A stretch of DNA of 64,000 bases from Plantago ovata (taxonomy: Eukaryota > Streptophyta > Magnoliopsida > Lamiales > Plantaginaceae), in contig CM051456.1 of the NCBI GenBank assembly GCA_028274465.1, positions 82,508,753-82,572,752 on the forward strand. Reading direction: 5' to 3'. The notes below the pieces were generated by a model, which had not been told where the DNA came from, searched no databases, and saw only the letters and a program-made list of their open reading frames with translations. This document shows, piece by piece, positions 9,570 through 22,690 of this stretch; the stretch's first letter is position 1, and each line of letters begins with the position of its first letter. The position numbers and the translations under genes are program-made.

Positions 9570-12500
9570 TCAATGACTACTGCTTCCGGAGAGCGATCTT
9601 TGGGGAGAACCTAGAGGAGACCTTTGAGCGTCATGTTGGCTTGCCTCTTGACGACGACCTTCCTCGGCATGAAAGCTTCCACTGCCGGTAACCTGGCTAG
9701 CCCCTCCTCCCGCTCGACTACCTCCGGAGCCGGCCTTCTTCCTCTCGGCTTCAAGGAACTCTTTGTACTTGATTATCTCCGGGAACTCTGAGTTGGGATC
9801 ACGTCCGAGGACGGGTCCAGGGAGCTTCAGCCAATGAGTGTTGCTAGTACCCGCCCTCTTGAAAGGCTCGACTAGCCCTAGTCGGAGTACCTCCGGAACC
9901 CAGGCAGGAAGGAGACCAATCTTCTCGGGATAAGGCACCTCCGGATTAGCAACTCGCAAGCCTTATGCTCCTCGTCGGAAACAATTTGGTCCGGGTAGTC
10001 GGAGAAGTCACCCCTCTTGTTGTCCATCAAACCTGCAGCATCAGAGTCAAACTCCTCGGACAAAAGGCATTTAGCCTTGAGCTGGTCGAGCGCAGAATAG
10101 AAGCCATCCTCGCGGGACGCTTCTTTGGTCTCCTGGATCTTCAAGCGGTAGGAAGGGGACTCATAGAAAGCTTTGGCTCCTTCGAACCGAATATCCTTGA
10201 GATACCCGAGGACATCGTCCTTGAAGCGAGAGGCCTTGACAAACAAATTGTTCCAGACATCCTTCCACGCCTTGTTCTGCCTCTGCACCTTATTTACCTC
10301 GGACGCATGGCTAGCAACTTTAGCCTTCTCGAGACGCAAGTCTTCCTCCATTGCTCGAGCACGCTCATAGCTTCTTGCACCTGAAGATGGAGGTTAATTA
10401 GCAACTTCCTCCGGAGCACCCTTATCAGCAGCAAGGTTTCCATAGGCTCCGACGATAGCAGAAAGCTGCAAAAAATACAAATGGGCCGAGGGGCACTATA
10501 TGTCAGGATGTCCGAGAAGCAACACTTAGAATTTTTTTGTGAAAAGAAGCAAAAAATTAAGAATTACCTTGCGCGAGACCTGGCTCAAATGATGTGCCCG
10601 GTCGAACTCGTCGAGCGCCATGATTCGGTTGACCTCATCAGAAAGGTCCTCATCGGTGACTATCTCCTTGACTTTGCCTTTGCTCCTCTTGGGCAGCTTA
10701 GATGCTCGACCACCTTCGTTCTCGGAGCTCCTCTTGTTCTTTTTGGACTTCTTGTCGTCCTTGGGCTAATCATCGACCTTCTTGGTTTGTGGCAAGGCCA
10801 TCTTGAGCTGCGGCTCCCCGTCTCTCTCTCGACGGGACGATAGCATTCCTCGGCGGCTCGCAAGGAATCTGTGACGGAGTGCTCATCACCTTATCCAGCT
10901 TCTTTTGCTGGACGAGCTTGCGCTGAGCGGCGCGTTGCTTCCTCCCGGCCTCAAGTGTCTCCAACATGATCAACTTAAGCCAATAATCTGCAAGAAAAGA
11001 TTGATTAGTGTCCGAGAAGCAAGAGTATAAGGTCCGAGGACCAACAAAAATATAAAGGCGCGAGGAGGAAACAAGAGAAAAATTAACTAAGTATGAAAAT
11101 GGCTACTTGGAAGGAAAACAAAAATAGCAACTCGAGCAAAGAGTTGCTCCTCGCACAAGTCGTCCCTTGGACAATGACTTACCAAAATCTTTTTTGAAGC
11201 CACAGTACACCGGCTCGGTCAAGTTTGTCAAATACGACAAAGGCTGAAGATTCAATGCCCAATAAAAGTATCTTTTGGGGTCCGGAAGCAAGTTTTGTCT
11301 TTGGAAGCGAGCATCCCAAGGAGCCATTTCCTTCGACTTCGCTTGTAGGGTTGCCTTGGGTCTCCAGGTCCCTCGGTAGAATTTCTTCGGAATGCCCCAA
11401 TCAAGATCAGCGTCCGACATACCCGGCTTTCGTGCCTTGCGCACATAAAAGTAACCCGACCACCATCGGCACCCGATGGAGGTCGGAGCCTCCTTAAGAA
11501 CGGTGAAACCCGTCCGAGTAGAGAAGAAATACAAGTGGAGGTTCCCCGGACTGAGTGAGACTCGAAAAAATTGTATAAAAGTTGAGAAGTTTATGGTAAT
11601 CTTCTTTATATGGCAGAAGACCCCATAGCATACTAGCGTGACGAGCGAGCTCGGAATGATTTGGGCTGGAGCGAGACCAAGGTCATTGAACAAGTCTCGG
11701 AAAGCATCGCAAAACGGCATCCACCATCCTCGCTCCAAAGCAATGGTATGCATGGCTAAGTACCCCGGAGGAGGGTTGTAAAAAGTCTGATCAGGTGTCG
11801 GAAGGAGAGTTTCGACCTTCATCGCGCGAAAACTATATATCCGCCTGAGGTGTGGAATCTCTTCCTCTGTAATGGTGGTCGCTATGGTTGGAATATCACC
11901 ATCCGCATTCATCTCGCCTTCCGGGTCCGGGTGGTGAACTTCAGAGACACCACGAGTGAACTTAGCGTCCGAGGAGGCCGCTCCCCTCGGACGACCATCT
12001 TTTGCAAACTTAGGAGAAACTGGCTCTCCCTTCCGTCTTCTCTTTCTCCTCGAGGCGGACCTAGAAGTCCCAACGCCCTCGGACGCAGATACTTGATTAG
12101 AAACTTGATCTTGCTCCACAACTTCTTCAGTTTGTCGAGGAATGTCTTCCTCCTCCCGACCACTCTCGGAACTACCCTCGGACTCATCCCCGCCTTGCTC
12201 CTCGGGCGCGTCAACAAAAGAATCACTTGTCTTCTTTTGGACATAAGGTGGGGGTTTACTCCTACTCGGACCAGCCCCATCGATACTTATAGGTGGCCGA
12301 CGAATGTCCCCATCTGAGGACACGGTCACAACTCTATTATAATAGCCCGGAGGTAAGTACCTCACAGGGCTTGGACTTCCAACTCGTCCAGAGGAAGAAT
12401 GGTCCTCAATTTCAATTGCTTTAGGACCCTCTAAGGCGACCACCGCATCATCCTCAAAACTATGGACTCTGGGTCCTAGGGGGTCCGATCGACCACCAAC

Positions 12501-12801
12501 TCTATAATAGAAACCTCCGATCCTGGCCACATCACTTATCATCTCGGGAGGAATGTTGTTCTCGGCACGCGCCTCAACTTCGTCATTAATAAAGGGATCG
12601 TTGAGGTCGTAGACGTTCCTCGCTCCTTTCCTCCGGGAGACTAGTCGATCCACCGGAGGTGTACTCGCTACCTCCTCGTCCTCCTCGGGAACATCTCCCT
12701 CGGGCAAATCATCCTCAAGGAAGCCAGCAAGCATCGGACTCCCGTCGTCCTCGTACCCTGGACCTTCGGACAAGTTTTCGCTAGCGCTCCTCTCGGACAT
12801 C
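9570..12801 (-). mobile_element. Antisense gene of Tat fossil 1 (gypsy-associated ORF)
   Basis: The gene runs opposite to the retroelement's own polyprotein. The ATG at 12800 follows an acceptor TTTAG and begins MSERSASENLSEG. The N-terminal half is acidic and low-complexity. The middle holds a conserved domain of the kind annotated in plants as 'putative gypsy type transposon': 'TFYNPPPGYLAMHTIALERG', 'PFCDAFRDLFNDLGLAP', 'KRYFYWALNLQPLSYL'. The C-terminal part (9570-10400) has a coiled-coil segment and 'VPYPEKIGLLPAWVPE'. The gene is split by introns: a GTAAGT donor near 11180 leads to a TTGCAG acceptor near 10988. It is homologous along its length to 49179-53788. Function unknown; the frame is broken in a few places. 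Confidence 0.75.
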
Positions 12802-13204
12802 CTAAACAAAGGAAGATGAAAAGTATCAATCAACGTGGGTTACTTACAGTCCGAGAGGTCCATTTAGATATTTTTTAAGTCCAAATCTCATAATTGAGAT
12901 GTACGATGACAAAAATACTAAATCACAAGTGTACGATTACGCGAGGATACAAAAATCTACAAGGCACATATTATCTCATGTCGGGCGACTACCAACTCTA
13001 AAGGAAAGCTGGCCGATTACCAACGCTGAAGGAAAGCTGCCCGAGTACCAATTAGGGAGGAAAGGGGATGACGAAAATAAAAGGGGAGGGAGGACAACAA
13101 AAATTATCGAGAACCATAAAGCATAGAAGAGCGAGCACATATGGGAAAGGCATAGCAAAAATTGAGAAGCGCGAGAAAAAAGAAAAAGGAGCAATCAAAC
13201 GTAC
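12802..13204 (-). other. Leader intron of antisense gene (Tat 1)
   Basis: Donor GTACGT begins at 13204 and acceptor TTGTTTAG ends at 12802, directly before GATGTCCGAG. The Tat 2 copy has an intron at the same place with the same junction at the ATG, so splicing of the 5' leader is a conserved trait. Confidence 0.7.
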
Positions 13205-13426
13205 TTGCTTCCGGACGACGGTCGCTCGACTACTCTCCGCGCTCGACTACGGATACCACTCGACCAACCTCCGCGCTCGACCAAGAATTCCGCTCGACCA
13301 CCCTCCTCGCGCGACGACAACAACTGCTCGACTACGTTCCGCTTCTCGACCAATTCAATTGCTACTCGCAGGTCAATTTGCTCAGTGATTTTGGGCGAAA
13401 ATATGACGAATGAATCTAAGTACCCC

Positions 13427-13434
13427 TATTTATA
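13427..13434 (-). promoter_or_regulatory. TATA box of antisense gene (Tat 1)
   Basis: TATAAATAG on the minus strand, about 230 bp upstream of the leader-intron donor. The Tat 2 copy has TATAAATAG at 48392-48399, about 220 bp upstream of its donor. Confidence 0.7.
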
Positions 13435-14003
13435 AGAGGGTAGCATGGGAAGTCGAACCGTCGTTTATGGGCTGATGGGTCTGGGCCACACTCGCGAGGA
13501 GACGGAAGGCCCAGATCAAGCCACGTCATCCAATGACGGTTCTGCCCTCGGAGCGCCGCGAATTAGGGCGAGACAGCGGGAGCGCGTACGCCCTGAGGCG
13601 AATTTTGCCAAACTTGCTCCTCGAGCAAAAAAAAAAAAAAAAAAAGAAAAAAGGAGTAATCAAAAAACTCAGAAAACTTCGGAACGTCTCCGGACACATG
13701 CTCCTAGGACGCTATATCGCTCCTCGGACGCCAAAGTCACTCCTCGACCCCTATGCAGTTACATATGCTTACCCGGATCAAATCTCTCTCATACAAATAC
13801 CTCTTTTTATGCTCCGAGTACCGTCTACTCGGACCCTAAAAGAGGGGGGGGGGAGGGAGAGATAGGAGGACAGAAAGATTATGAAAACCATACAGGTCGC
13901 AAGGAAAAACGTTTTTGCACCCATACATCAGACAATACTTCAAAATTGAAGAGAAGTTCGACTTGAACTTGATAGTTCCACAACCATCTTCTACTAAGAT
14001 ACT
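13435..14003. other. Tat 1 3' region between antisense promoter and PPT
   Basis: No gene is supported. It contains a poly-A tract (about 13627-13645) and a G-run near 13845. The last 60 bases ('ATAGTTCCACAACCATCTTC' and onward) are conserved in Tat 2 near 47615-47660. Confidence 0.6.
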
Positions 14004-14022
14004 TGGAAACTAGGGGGACATA
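14004..14022 (+). other. Polypurine tract of Tat 1
   Basis: GGAAACTAGGGGGACATA lies directly before the LTR start TGTTGGTGT. The same tract borders the 3' LTR of Tat 2 at 47596-47613. Confidence 0.85.
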
Positions 14023-14058
14023 TGTTGGTGTCAGAATATGTCCAACCCCTAAGGGCGT
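14023..14058 (+). mobile_element. Tat 1 3' LTR, first part
   Basis: The first 36 bases of the LTR, beginning TGTTGGTGTCAGAATATG, end at the copia insertion. The LTR resumes at 31470-31474. Confidence 0.85.
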
Positions 14059-15681
14059 TGTTGGTCCCTTTAAACAACAAGAAAAGACTAGAGGGGAGGG
14101 ATGAATAGTCTTTTCAAACTTTTGTCGTTTAAAAACTTTCTCAGCAAGTACTTATTACTTTTCAGTAATGAGGTTGCTGATACTTAACTTTCTCAGCAAG
14201 CGTAAGTTACTTTACAGTAGCTTGGTTTACTGATACTTAAAATCAGAGAGCGGAAGTCTTTGAAACAGTAAGTGCTCTTTCAGCAAGTAAAGAGTTTCAG
14301 CAAGTGAAGTGAGTGACTGTGTACAAACAGATATAATTTGCTGAAAGCTAAATGCAGTAAGTAAATCACACAAACGCTTTTATAGTGGTATCTGAGAGTG
14401 GCGTAATCTCTCAACTAATCCACTTTGTCCTTTCTAGGACTGAATCCACTAAGATATGATTGAGGTTCCTTACAATCTCCTATCTAAAGTGATTCAACAG
14501 AAACCAAAGCACACTTGCTTTGTCTCCAACCTAAACTAGAGAACTCAACCTTGTTCTCCACCAAACTTGGTACTTTTAATCAGCAAAACTATGCTCGATT
14601 AAGTTCCCCCTGAATATCACGCCTGAAAGGGTGTATTTTCAGTTAGAGAGTTTTGGGGTGAGATGACTTAATTATAACTTATTCAATTACAACAAGTAAT
14701 CTAAGAAACACAACTTTGAATACTTTGCAGTAAACAAGTTTGATTGTTTCTGGTGTCAAGACTTGTTCTTGTTCGAAAGAAAGAACACTAAACTAATTTC
14801 TTAGCCGAGATTGTTCTACTTCTTCACAAGTAGCTTTTTCATGCTTTAAGTCTTGGAACGGATCAATGACAGTAAGAGTGTTTGAAGGTTTGTGAGTTTG
14901 TAAGCACAAGTGAGAGTTTGATCACGTTGTTGACACACCTCAACTCTTTGCCGGATGACCTCTATTTATAGTGCAAGTAAGGAGCCGTTTGAATTTCAAA
15001 TCCTAAGGCTTTTGTTCCTTAACATGTCACTATCTTGCTTTTGTACTTTCAGCAGCGACTTTGTTTGTCTTCTAGTCTTCATGTCCTTCGAGTGTTGCTT
15101 TGCATTAAATGCACATTTGAATACAATTCAAACAGTAACAATGGAGCGCTAATTCTCGTACATTCAGCAAGAGGTCACAAATGTTTATCAGCAAGTGGTC
15201 AGTCTCAGTTTCAGCAAGCAAAACCTACTCTGTCTTTCAGATTTTCACTTATGCAATGCTGTTGCTGAACATTCCACTTTCTGAGCAACACGTGCCTTAC
15301 CAGTCTTCAGCAATCTTCAAGTCTTTAAGTCTTCAAGTCTTCAGATCTTCAAGATTCTGACCGGTTTCTTATTTGTTTCAATAATTTGTTTGTAATAAAC
15401 AAAATATATCTTCAGCAAATGCTTCAATAGGTCATTTTCTTTTCAGAAAATAAGATTCATTAAAGCTAAGCATCAATAAGATATTTTCTTTTCAGAAAAT
15501 AAAATACATCATACGCAAAAAGAAATAACTTATCTAACACCTAACTAAGTCATCAGCAAACGTTCCTCTTTTACAATGTCCTTAAAAATCTAAATTCCTA
15601 TGGACCTTAAGAGTACTAGTTACTGGACTGTTCTTAATTTAGCATGGTTAATTGCTCATCAAAATTACAAGTTTCCTAACA
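14059..15681 (-). mobile_element. Copia 1 3' LTR
   Basis: 1623 bp, nearly identical to 29860-31469 apart from scattered substitutions and one short AAGTCTT-repeat length change near 15330. It contains two ATTTTCTTTTCAGAAAAT hairpins near 15430 and 15482. Confidence 0.92.
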
Positions 15682-15697
15682 AATTTCCCCCTTTTTG
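15682..15697 (-). other. Polypurine tract of copia 1
   Basis: On the minus strand AAAAAGGGGGAAATT immediately precedes the 3' LTR. Confidence 0.85.
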
Positions 15698-18600
15698 ATG
15701 TTTGCAATCCATGGCTAAATTAATTGTTACCCTTTTAGAGGTTTCTGATGTTGAATAAATCAGATGATTAATGCAAGCATACTTGAATAAATAAACAATA
15801 AGCATAAGTAAGTTGCATAATCAAAAACCAATAAGAGTAAAAAAGAATTCATTGCTGAAAGTTATCATTCAAAGGTTTACAAGAAAGCATAGATAACAAG
15901 GAATCAACAAACAAAAACTTTAACAAAAAAACTATTGCAGGGACTTAAGCTCTTTCAGAGGATTTCCTCAAAATGTCTCTTACACTCTTCTCAGCAAGTG
16001 CAGTGAATTCAACACAATCCTTCTCGTAGTTTTCCAGAAGCCTACGGACTTGTAGTTGAAGAATTCTTGCATTTTTGCAGGCAGTATGATGATGCTTTTC
16101 AGCATTCATTTCCATGTAGTTATTTACCCACAAATGCATGCCCCAATTGCTGGCATGGAGAAGTTGTGTATCTGAAATGCTTCTCGGATGAATCTTTCTT
16201 AACCAGAGAAGATCTTCTTCTTGATCCTTAGCTGTGAGATAGAAGTACTCATAAGGAATCAATCCAAGTTTCTTCTTAGGTTTCTTTGTTACCGGGTCAA
16301 CATAGTAAGCAATGCCAGGTGGTTTGATCAGATTTGGTTCTTGCTTGTATGTCTTACCAATGGCAACTCTTCTTACATGGACCTCTAGATTCAACCATCT
16401 CCCAGCAACATTTCTTGGGAGGGATTCTTCCCTTTGATTTCTTTGGACCTTGAGCTCAATCCATTTGAACATTTGATTCAAAATGGCTGTAGGAAAGAAC
16501 TCATTTACCAGCAAGTCTTCCAGCTTTAAAATCCAGCAACCATGAATGTTTCTGATTACATTCTGAGTGGTTTCCTCATTGCTGGTCTTAGTATATTCAA
16601 TGCCGGAGCCAATAGCAATGCTGGCCAGCCTTTTCTCTTCCTGTCTTTGCCTTCTTCTTCTTAATTTAGCATTGTCTTGATCTCTTGCTGAAGAGTCAGA
16701 CGAAAAATGCCTTGAGTGGCCAAACGGAGTTATGGCTGTTAAGGGTCTAGCTCTTATGGCTTGAGCTATTGTTTGATTGTCATCATCTTCTTCATCATCT
16801 TCATTCAGATTGTGATGACTTTCAGTGTGACAGAAATCTTGAGTTTCAGCAGCGGTTTTTCTCTTTTTGGTACTTGCTGAATTTAACTTAGTTTCTGCTT
16901 GTCTTTTAGAACGTTGCTCTCTTTCAGCAAGAGGTTCTAATGGAAGTGGCGCATCAGCAGCAGGAGTAGGAGGGGTTTGATTGCTTTTTCTAGTCTTCTT
17001 TTCCCCCTTAGACATGGATTGCAACATCGGAGTGATGTGCAGAGAATAAAACTCATTGCAATTTTTAGCAAGAGTGTTGAGACTGTTATACTTCATGATG
17101 ATTTCTTGTTGGTCAGAGTTCATTGTTGCTAACTCTTTTTGAATATTCATCATGTTCTCTTCATGTCTTTTCTCTGTTGCGGCCTTCTCATCCATAATAT
17201 TCTGAGCCTTGACAAGAGCAGTCTTTGCAAGCTTGAGCGCCTGACTTACATCTTCTTCATAGCTCTTGTGATAAAGACTGATGTCTCTCTGAGCTATTGT
17301 CAAAGTTGTAGTGCGTCTCAGCACTGTAGCCAGTATCTTTCCAATGTCTAGTGGGCTCTCAGCAAGCAATGCCTCATCTTCAACTTTGCAGGCATCATGG
17401 ACTTGCTTTAGTGCTAGAATTCTGGGAGTAAACTCCTCAACTCTTGGGAACGACACTAAATGAGGTGTTAAGGAATGAACCTTAATTTCAGAAGCAAACT
17501 GATCATCACGCGTCAGCAATTCTGCTCTTAGACCATCGTCTAAATCATTGATGTAATCAGGAGGAGGAATCTGAACGACTTTTGGGTCTCACTTGGATTG
17601 TTCATCATCATTTTCTGACAAGTCGTCATCATCCTCGGATTCATCAAGTTGAGCAACTTTAGAACCTTTATCAGTAGCTTCACTTCCTTTTGTTGAATGG
17701 TTGCTGATGGCAACGCTTCAGACTCAACGACTGGAGTTTCACCAGTAGATAGTTGTTTCAATTGAGTTTGTGGCTCAATTACTGGAGTTTCGCCAGTAGT
17801 TAGTTTTAATTGAGTAGTTGCTGAAGGCAACGTTTGAGACTCAATAACTGGAGTTTCGCCAGTAGTAAGTGGAAGGGATGGAACTTCCTTTGATTTTGGT
17901 CTTGAAGATTCACCAATTTCCAGATCCTGCGTATGCCTTGAATGGATCACGAGACTGTTTTGCAGAGCTTGTTGGTAATCTTCATCTTCTTCGTCCTCAT
18001 CTTCAAGGTTTTCTTCAGTAACCTTGGCATCAGAAACTGGACTCTTGTCATTTTCAAGGCAGCCCTTTTTCTGGCGTATTCTTCTTCAGTATCAGCACCT
18101 TGCACAGGTGCTTGATTTTCAGCAGCAGCAGGAGGAGGTTGAGATTCTTGCTGAGATTGTTGTTGTTCAGCTTGCTGATTGTCAGATTGAGTATTTCAGC
18201 AACTGTTAACTTCAATCCACCAGCACCAGGACTTGGACCTTGATTGTCATCATCGTCATCTTTCTTGTCCTTAGAATCTTTCCCTTCATCATCACTGGGA
18301 TCAGTGGGAATGTTCTCATCTTCTTCTTCTTCTTCATCATCTGTCAGAATGACTAGCTCAACATGCTTGTACAAAGCAACACTTGTCACTTCCTCTTCTT
18401 CAGTTAATTTGTGGGGATCAGCCACCACAGGAACAAAAAGACCTTTGAGCATCAAAGCTTGTTCAGCTGGAGAGGCACTCTTAAATTTGGCCTTCATATT
18501 CTCTCTGATTTGAGCAATCAGATTTGAGCTCATTTGCTGAGAATATGTCATTTCTTCAGGAAGGATGGAGTGGACAAATGTTTCGAGCTTTAACAGTGAA

Positions 18601-19048
18601 GTTCTCTTTTTCTCATTTGAGAGATGAAGGTGAAGATCTGAGAAGTCCATTCTCCTGTATCTTTGCCAGTTGCTGACGGACTTAGCAACTCTTGACAAAG
18701 TTGTCCTCTTGAAGTTCAAGTAAAGTTCTTCAGAACTTACTTGCTGATCTTCAGTGATGAGTACCACTTCAGTGGTCTCCTTTTGAGCCTGAAAAAGAAT
18801 TTTATTTAGATCAGGAATGGTTTGGAGAATTGTTTTAGAGTTTATTCTGAAACATGATTTACCTGCTGAGAGTCAGCAAGCTCATGTAGTACAATTTCCA
18901 TTCCATGAGGAGCTTGAGTAGCATCCTCCATTTGTTCATCCTGAAATAAATTAAATTAGACACAAGTACTAAGCTGTCAAACTTAGTTTTTATACCAAAA
19001 TTATTAACTACCTGCTGAGCAGGGAGTGTTGGTTCTGGTGCAGAGGCT

Positions 19049-20810
19049 TCAGCAACCATCTGACTTGCATCTGAGAAGTCTGTAGAGAAAGAATAATTTT
19101 AGCAAAAGAACAATTTCAGAATTTGAAGTTTTACTGATGGTTGAATTAACTACCTGCTGAGGAAGGACAGGTTGTGGCTCAGTCCTTTCAGCATTAACAG
19201 TTTCTTCAGCTTCTTGGACTGTTTCTTCAGCAGACTTCTGATTTTGCTCTAACTGAGAAAGCTGTGCGGTTTCAGCAATCTCCCTTGTCTCTGAATTGAC
19301 AAGTTGAGCAGAAGCATCTTGACCTTTAAGCTCACTGCTTGTCATGAAGAGATCAATTGACTTGTTGGATGATTCTTCAATCTCCAACTCCATTTGTTTG
19401 CTTAAATCTTCCAGTACAAGCTGGACTTTGTCAATTGAAGTCTTGGGTGAACTTGGGCCAGTATTCTCAGCATCAAGAGATGCGTCTTTGAATAATGCTT
19501 CTTGAGTTTCAGCAACTTCCGGAACGGAACCATTGCTATTCAGCAATGGTCCATCAGCAAGCTGGGTTTCAGCAACTTGATGAGTTGCTTGTTCAGCAAC
19601 CATCTGTTCAGCAGCATCAGCAAGTGCCGCTCTTTGCATATCAGCAGCAATGTCGCTTACTGGTTCCATGGTTGATCATCAGATATCTACAATGTAGATA
19701 TCTGGGACTTGGGCAGGAATTTCATTTCCACTGCCTGTGGTATTCTCAGTAGATTTCAACGTTAAGTTGATTGTTGAAGGCTTCCGCAAACACTTCAAAT
19801 TGCTGATGTATGTTTCAGTAATTATCTCAGCAACATCTACTGGCAAATGCGTTTCAGCATTTGTCTGGGAATTGACTGAGGAGTCTTGGACATGGGGACT
19901 GACTGAGAAGCCAGTGTCTTTCTTTTGTTACTTGTCCGTTTCCTCTTAGGTACGGGATTTGCTGATGACGCTGCAGTCTGAGTGTCATCATCAGCTTTCC
20001 TCTTTTCTTTTAGATTTCTCCAGTTTCCCAGAGTCATCTATTGTTGCATTTTCAGCAACGGCTGTTGTACACGTACCTTGTTGATTTCTACAGCAGTTTC
20101 ATTTGTGTTACACCACCAACAGCAGTTTCATCTCTAGTTGCTGAGTGGTATGGTACATTCTGCAGCTGTTGTATACCTTTCTTGCTGGCTTGTGCTGACA
20201 ACATTTGCAGTTGTTGTCTTCTTGGTTTTCTTTCCAGCAATCTTAGGTACATTCTGCTTGTAGAAAGATCTTCCCACATTGCACACAGATTTCTTGATTG
20301 GCAATGGGTTTCTTAGCTGAATCCTGAAATGTCAAGGATATAGCATATCTTGATTCCATACATAACTGGAAAGGAAGGTGAGACCTTGTTGTCTTCTACC
20401 TTTACCTTAAACTTAGTAACACAATCAACAAGCCTGTTGAAAATGTACTTAGCCCAGTTAAGTTCGATTTATTTTCATAGATATGCATCAGCAATGGCCA
20501 TCTTCTCAGGCCTACTTGGTCAATTTCTCCAACTTGGGAGTCAAGAACTTTAATCAGTAGCAGAGCTACTACCCAAGTGAATGGCAGAGATGCTTTCTCT
20601 TAACGTGCTTTGTCCAAGTCACGGGAGCTATCTCGCCTTTCTTCATTTTTGCATTTCTGACGTCACTGTAGAAAGCTTCAATTCTTCGTCAGTGGCAGTG
20701 ACGTCATCTTCAGTTCCAGTGGTTGGAATCTGAAAAATCTCCGCTAAATCAGTCCATTTCAGGACGATTTGCTTGTTTTGAACATAAGTAAGGATCACTT
20801 TTCAGTGACT
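19049..20810. repeat. Left copy of sequence duplicated across the gap
   Basis: Nearly identical to 20911-22690, from 'CAGCAACCATCTGACTTGC' to 'AAGGATCACTTTT', differing mainly by single-base length changes. It ends exactly at the N run, and its partner begins exactly after it. Confidence 0.9.
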
Positions 20811-20910
20811 NNNNNNNNNNNNNNNNNNNNNNNNNNNNNNNNNNNNNNNNNNNNNNNNNNNNNNNNNNNNNNNNNNNNNNNNNNNNNNNNNNNNNNNNNN
20901 NNNNNNNNNN
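20811..20910. other. Assembly gap (100 N)
   Basis: A round 100-base N run, the conventional placeholder for a gap of unknown size. The sequence on its two sides overlaps by about 1.77 kb. Confidence 0.98.
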
Positions 20911-22690
20911 CAGCAACCATCTGACTTGCATCTTGAGAAGTCTGTAGAGAAAGAATAATTTTAGCAAAAGAACAATTTTCAGAATTTGAAGTTTTACTGA
21001 TGGTTGAATTAACTACCTGCTGAGGAAGGACAGGTTGTGGCTCAGTCCTTTCAGCATTAACAGTTTCTTCAGCTTCTTGGACTGTTTCTTCAGCAGACTT
21101 CTGATTTTGCTCTAACTGAGAAAGCTGTGCGGTTTCAGCAATCTCCCTTGTCTCTGAATTGACAAGTTGAGCAGAAGCATCTTGACCTTTAAGCTCACTG
21201 CTTGTCATGAAGAGATCAATTGACTTGTTGGATGATTCTTCAATCTCCAACTCCATTTGTTTGCTTAAATCTTCCAGTACAAGCTGGACTTTGTCAATTG
21301 AAGTCTTGGGTGAACTTGGGCCAGTATTCTCAGCATCAAGAGATGCGTCTTTGAATAATGCTTCTTGAGTTTCAGCAACTTCAGGAACTGGAACCATTGC
21401 TATTTCAGCAACTGGTCCATCAGCAAGCTGGGTTTCAGCAACTTGATGAGTTGCTTGTTCAGCAACCATCTTTTCAGCAGCAGCATCAGCAAGTGCCGCT
21501 CTTTGCAGATCAGCAGCAATGTCGCTTACTGGTTCCATGGTTGATCATCTAATTATCTACAATGTAGATATCTGGGACTTGGGCAGGAATTTCATTTCCA
21601 CTGCCTTGTGGTCTATTCTCAGTAGAGTTTCAACGTTAAGTTGATTGTTGAAGGCTTCCGCAAACACTTCAACATTGCTGATATATGTTTCAGTAATTAC
21701 TTCAGCAACATCTACTGGCAAATGCGTTTCAGCATTTGTCTGGGAATTGACTGAGGAGTCTTGGACATTAGGGACTGACTGAGAAGCCAGTGTCTTCTTT
21801 CTTTTGTTACTTGTCCGTTTCCTCTTTAGGTACGGGATTTGCTGATGACGCTGCAGTCTGAGTGTCATCATCAGCTTTCCTCTTTTTCTTTTAGATTTCT
21901 CCAGTTTCCCAGAGTCATCTATTGTTGCATTTTCAGCAACAGGTGTTGTACACGTACCTTGTTGATTTTCTACAGCAGTTTCATTTGTGTTACCACCACC
22001 AACAGCAGTTTCATCTCTAAGTTGCTGAGTGGTAACATCTGCAGCTGTTGTATACCTTTCTTGCTGGCTTGTGCTGACAACATTTGCAGTTGTTGTCTTC
22101 TTGGTTTTCTTTCCAGCAATCTTAGGTACATTCTGCTTGTAGAAAGATCTTCCCACATTGCACACAGATTTCTTGATTGGCAATGGGTTTCTTAGCTGAA
22201 TCCTGAAATGTTCAAGGATATAGCATATCTTGATTCCATACATAACTGGAAAGGAAGGTGAGACCTTGTTGTCTTCTACCTTTACCTTAAACTTAGTAAC
22301 ACAATCAACAAGCCTGTTGAAAATGTACTTAGCCCAGTTAAGTTCCGATTTATTTTCATAGATATGCATCAGCAATGGCCATCTTCTCAGGCCTACTTGG
22401 TCAATTCCTCCAACTTGGGAGTCAAGAACTTTATTAGTAGCAGAGCTACTAGACCAAGTGAATGGCAGAGATGCTTTCTCTTAACGTGCTTTGTCCAAGT
22501 CACGGGAGCTATCTCGCCTTTCTTCATTTTTGCATTTCTGACGTCACTGTAGAAAGCTTCAATTTCTTCGTCAGAAGCAGTGACGTCATCTTCAGTTCCA
22601 GTGGTTGGAATCTGAAAAATCTCCGCTAAATCAGTCCATTTCAGGACGATTTGCGTGTTCTGAACATAAGTAAGGATCACTTTTTCAGTG
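20911..22690. repeat. Right copy of sequence duplicated across the gap
   Basis: Matches 19049-20810. Reading frames are longer here than in the left copy, consistent with better base quality on this side. Confidence 0.9.

Noticed and set aside
11850-12317. 155-codon plus-strand reading frame
   Set aside because: Shadow of the antisense gene's low-complexity coding region. The minus frame has the conserved start and matches Tat 2.
19049-22690. A true tandem duplication in the copia envelope-position region
   Set aside because: Breakpoints coincide exactly with the 100-N gap and differences are mostly single-base length changes; unmerged contig ends explain it better.
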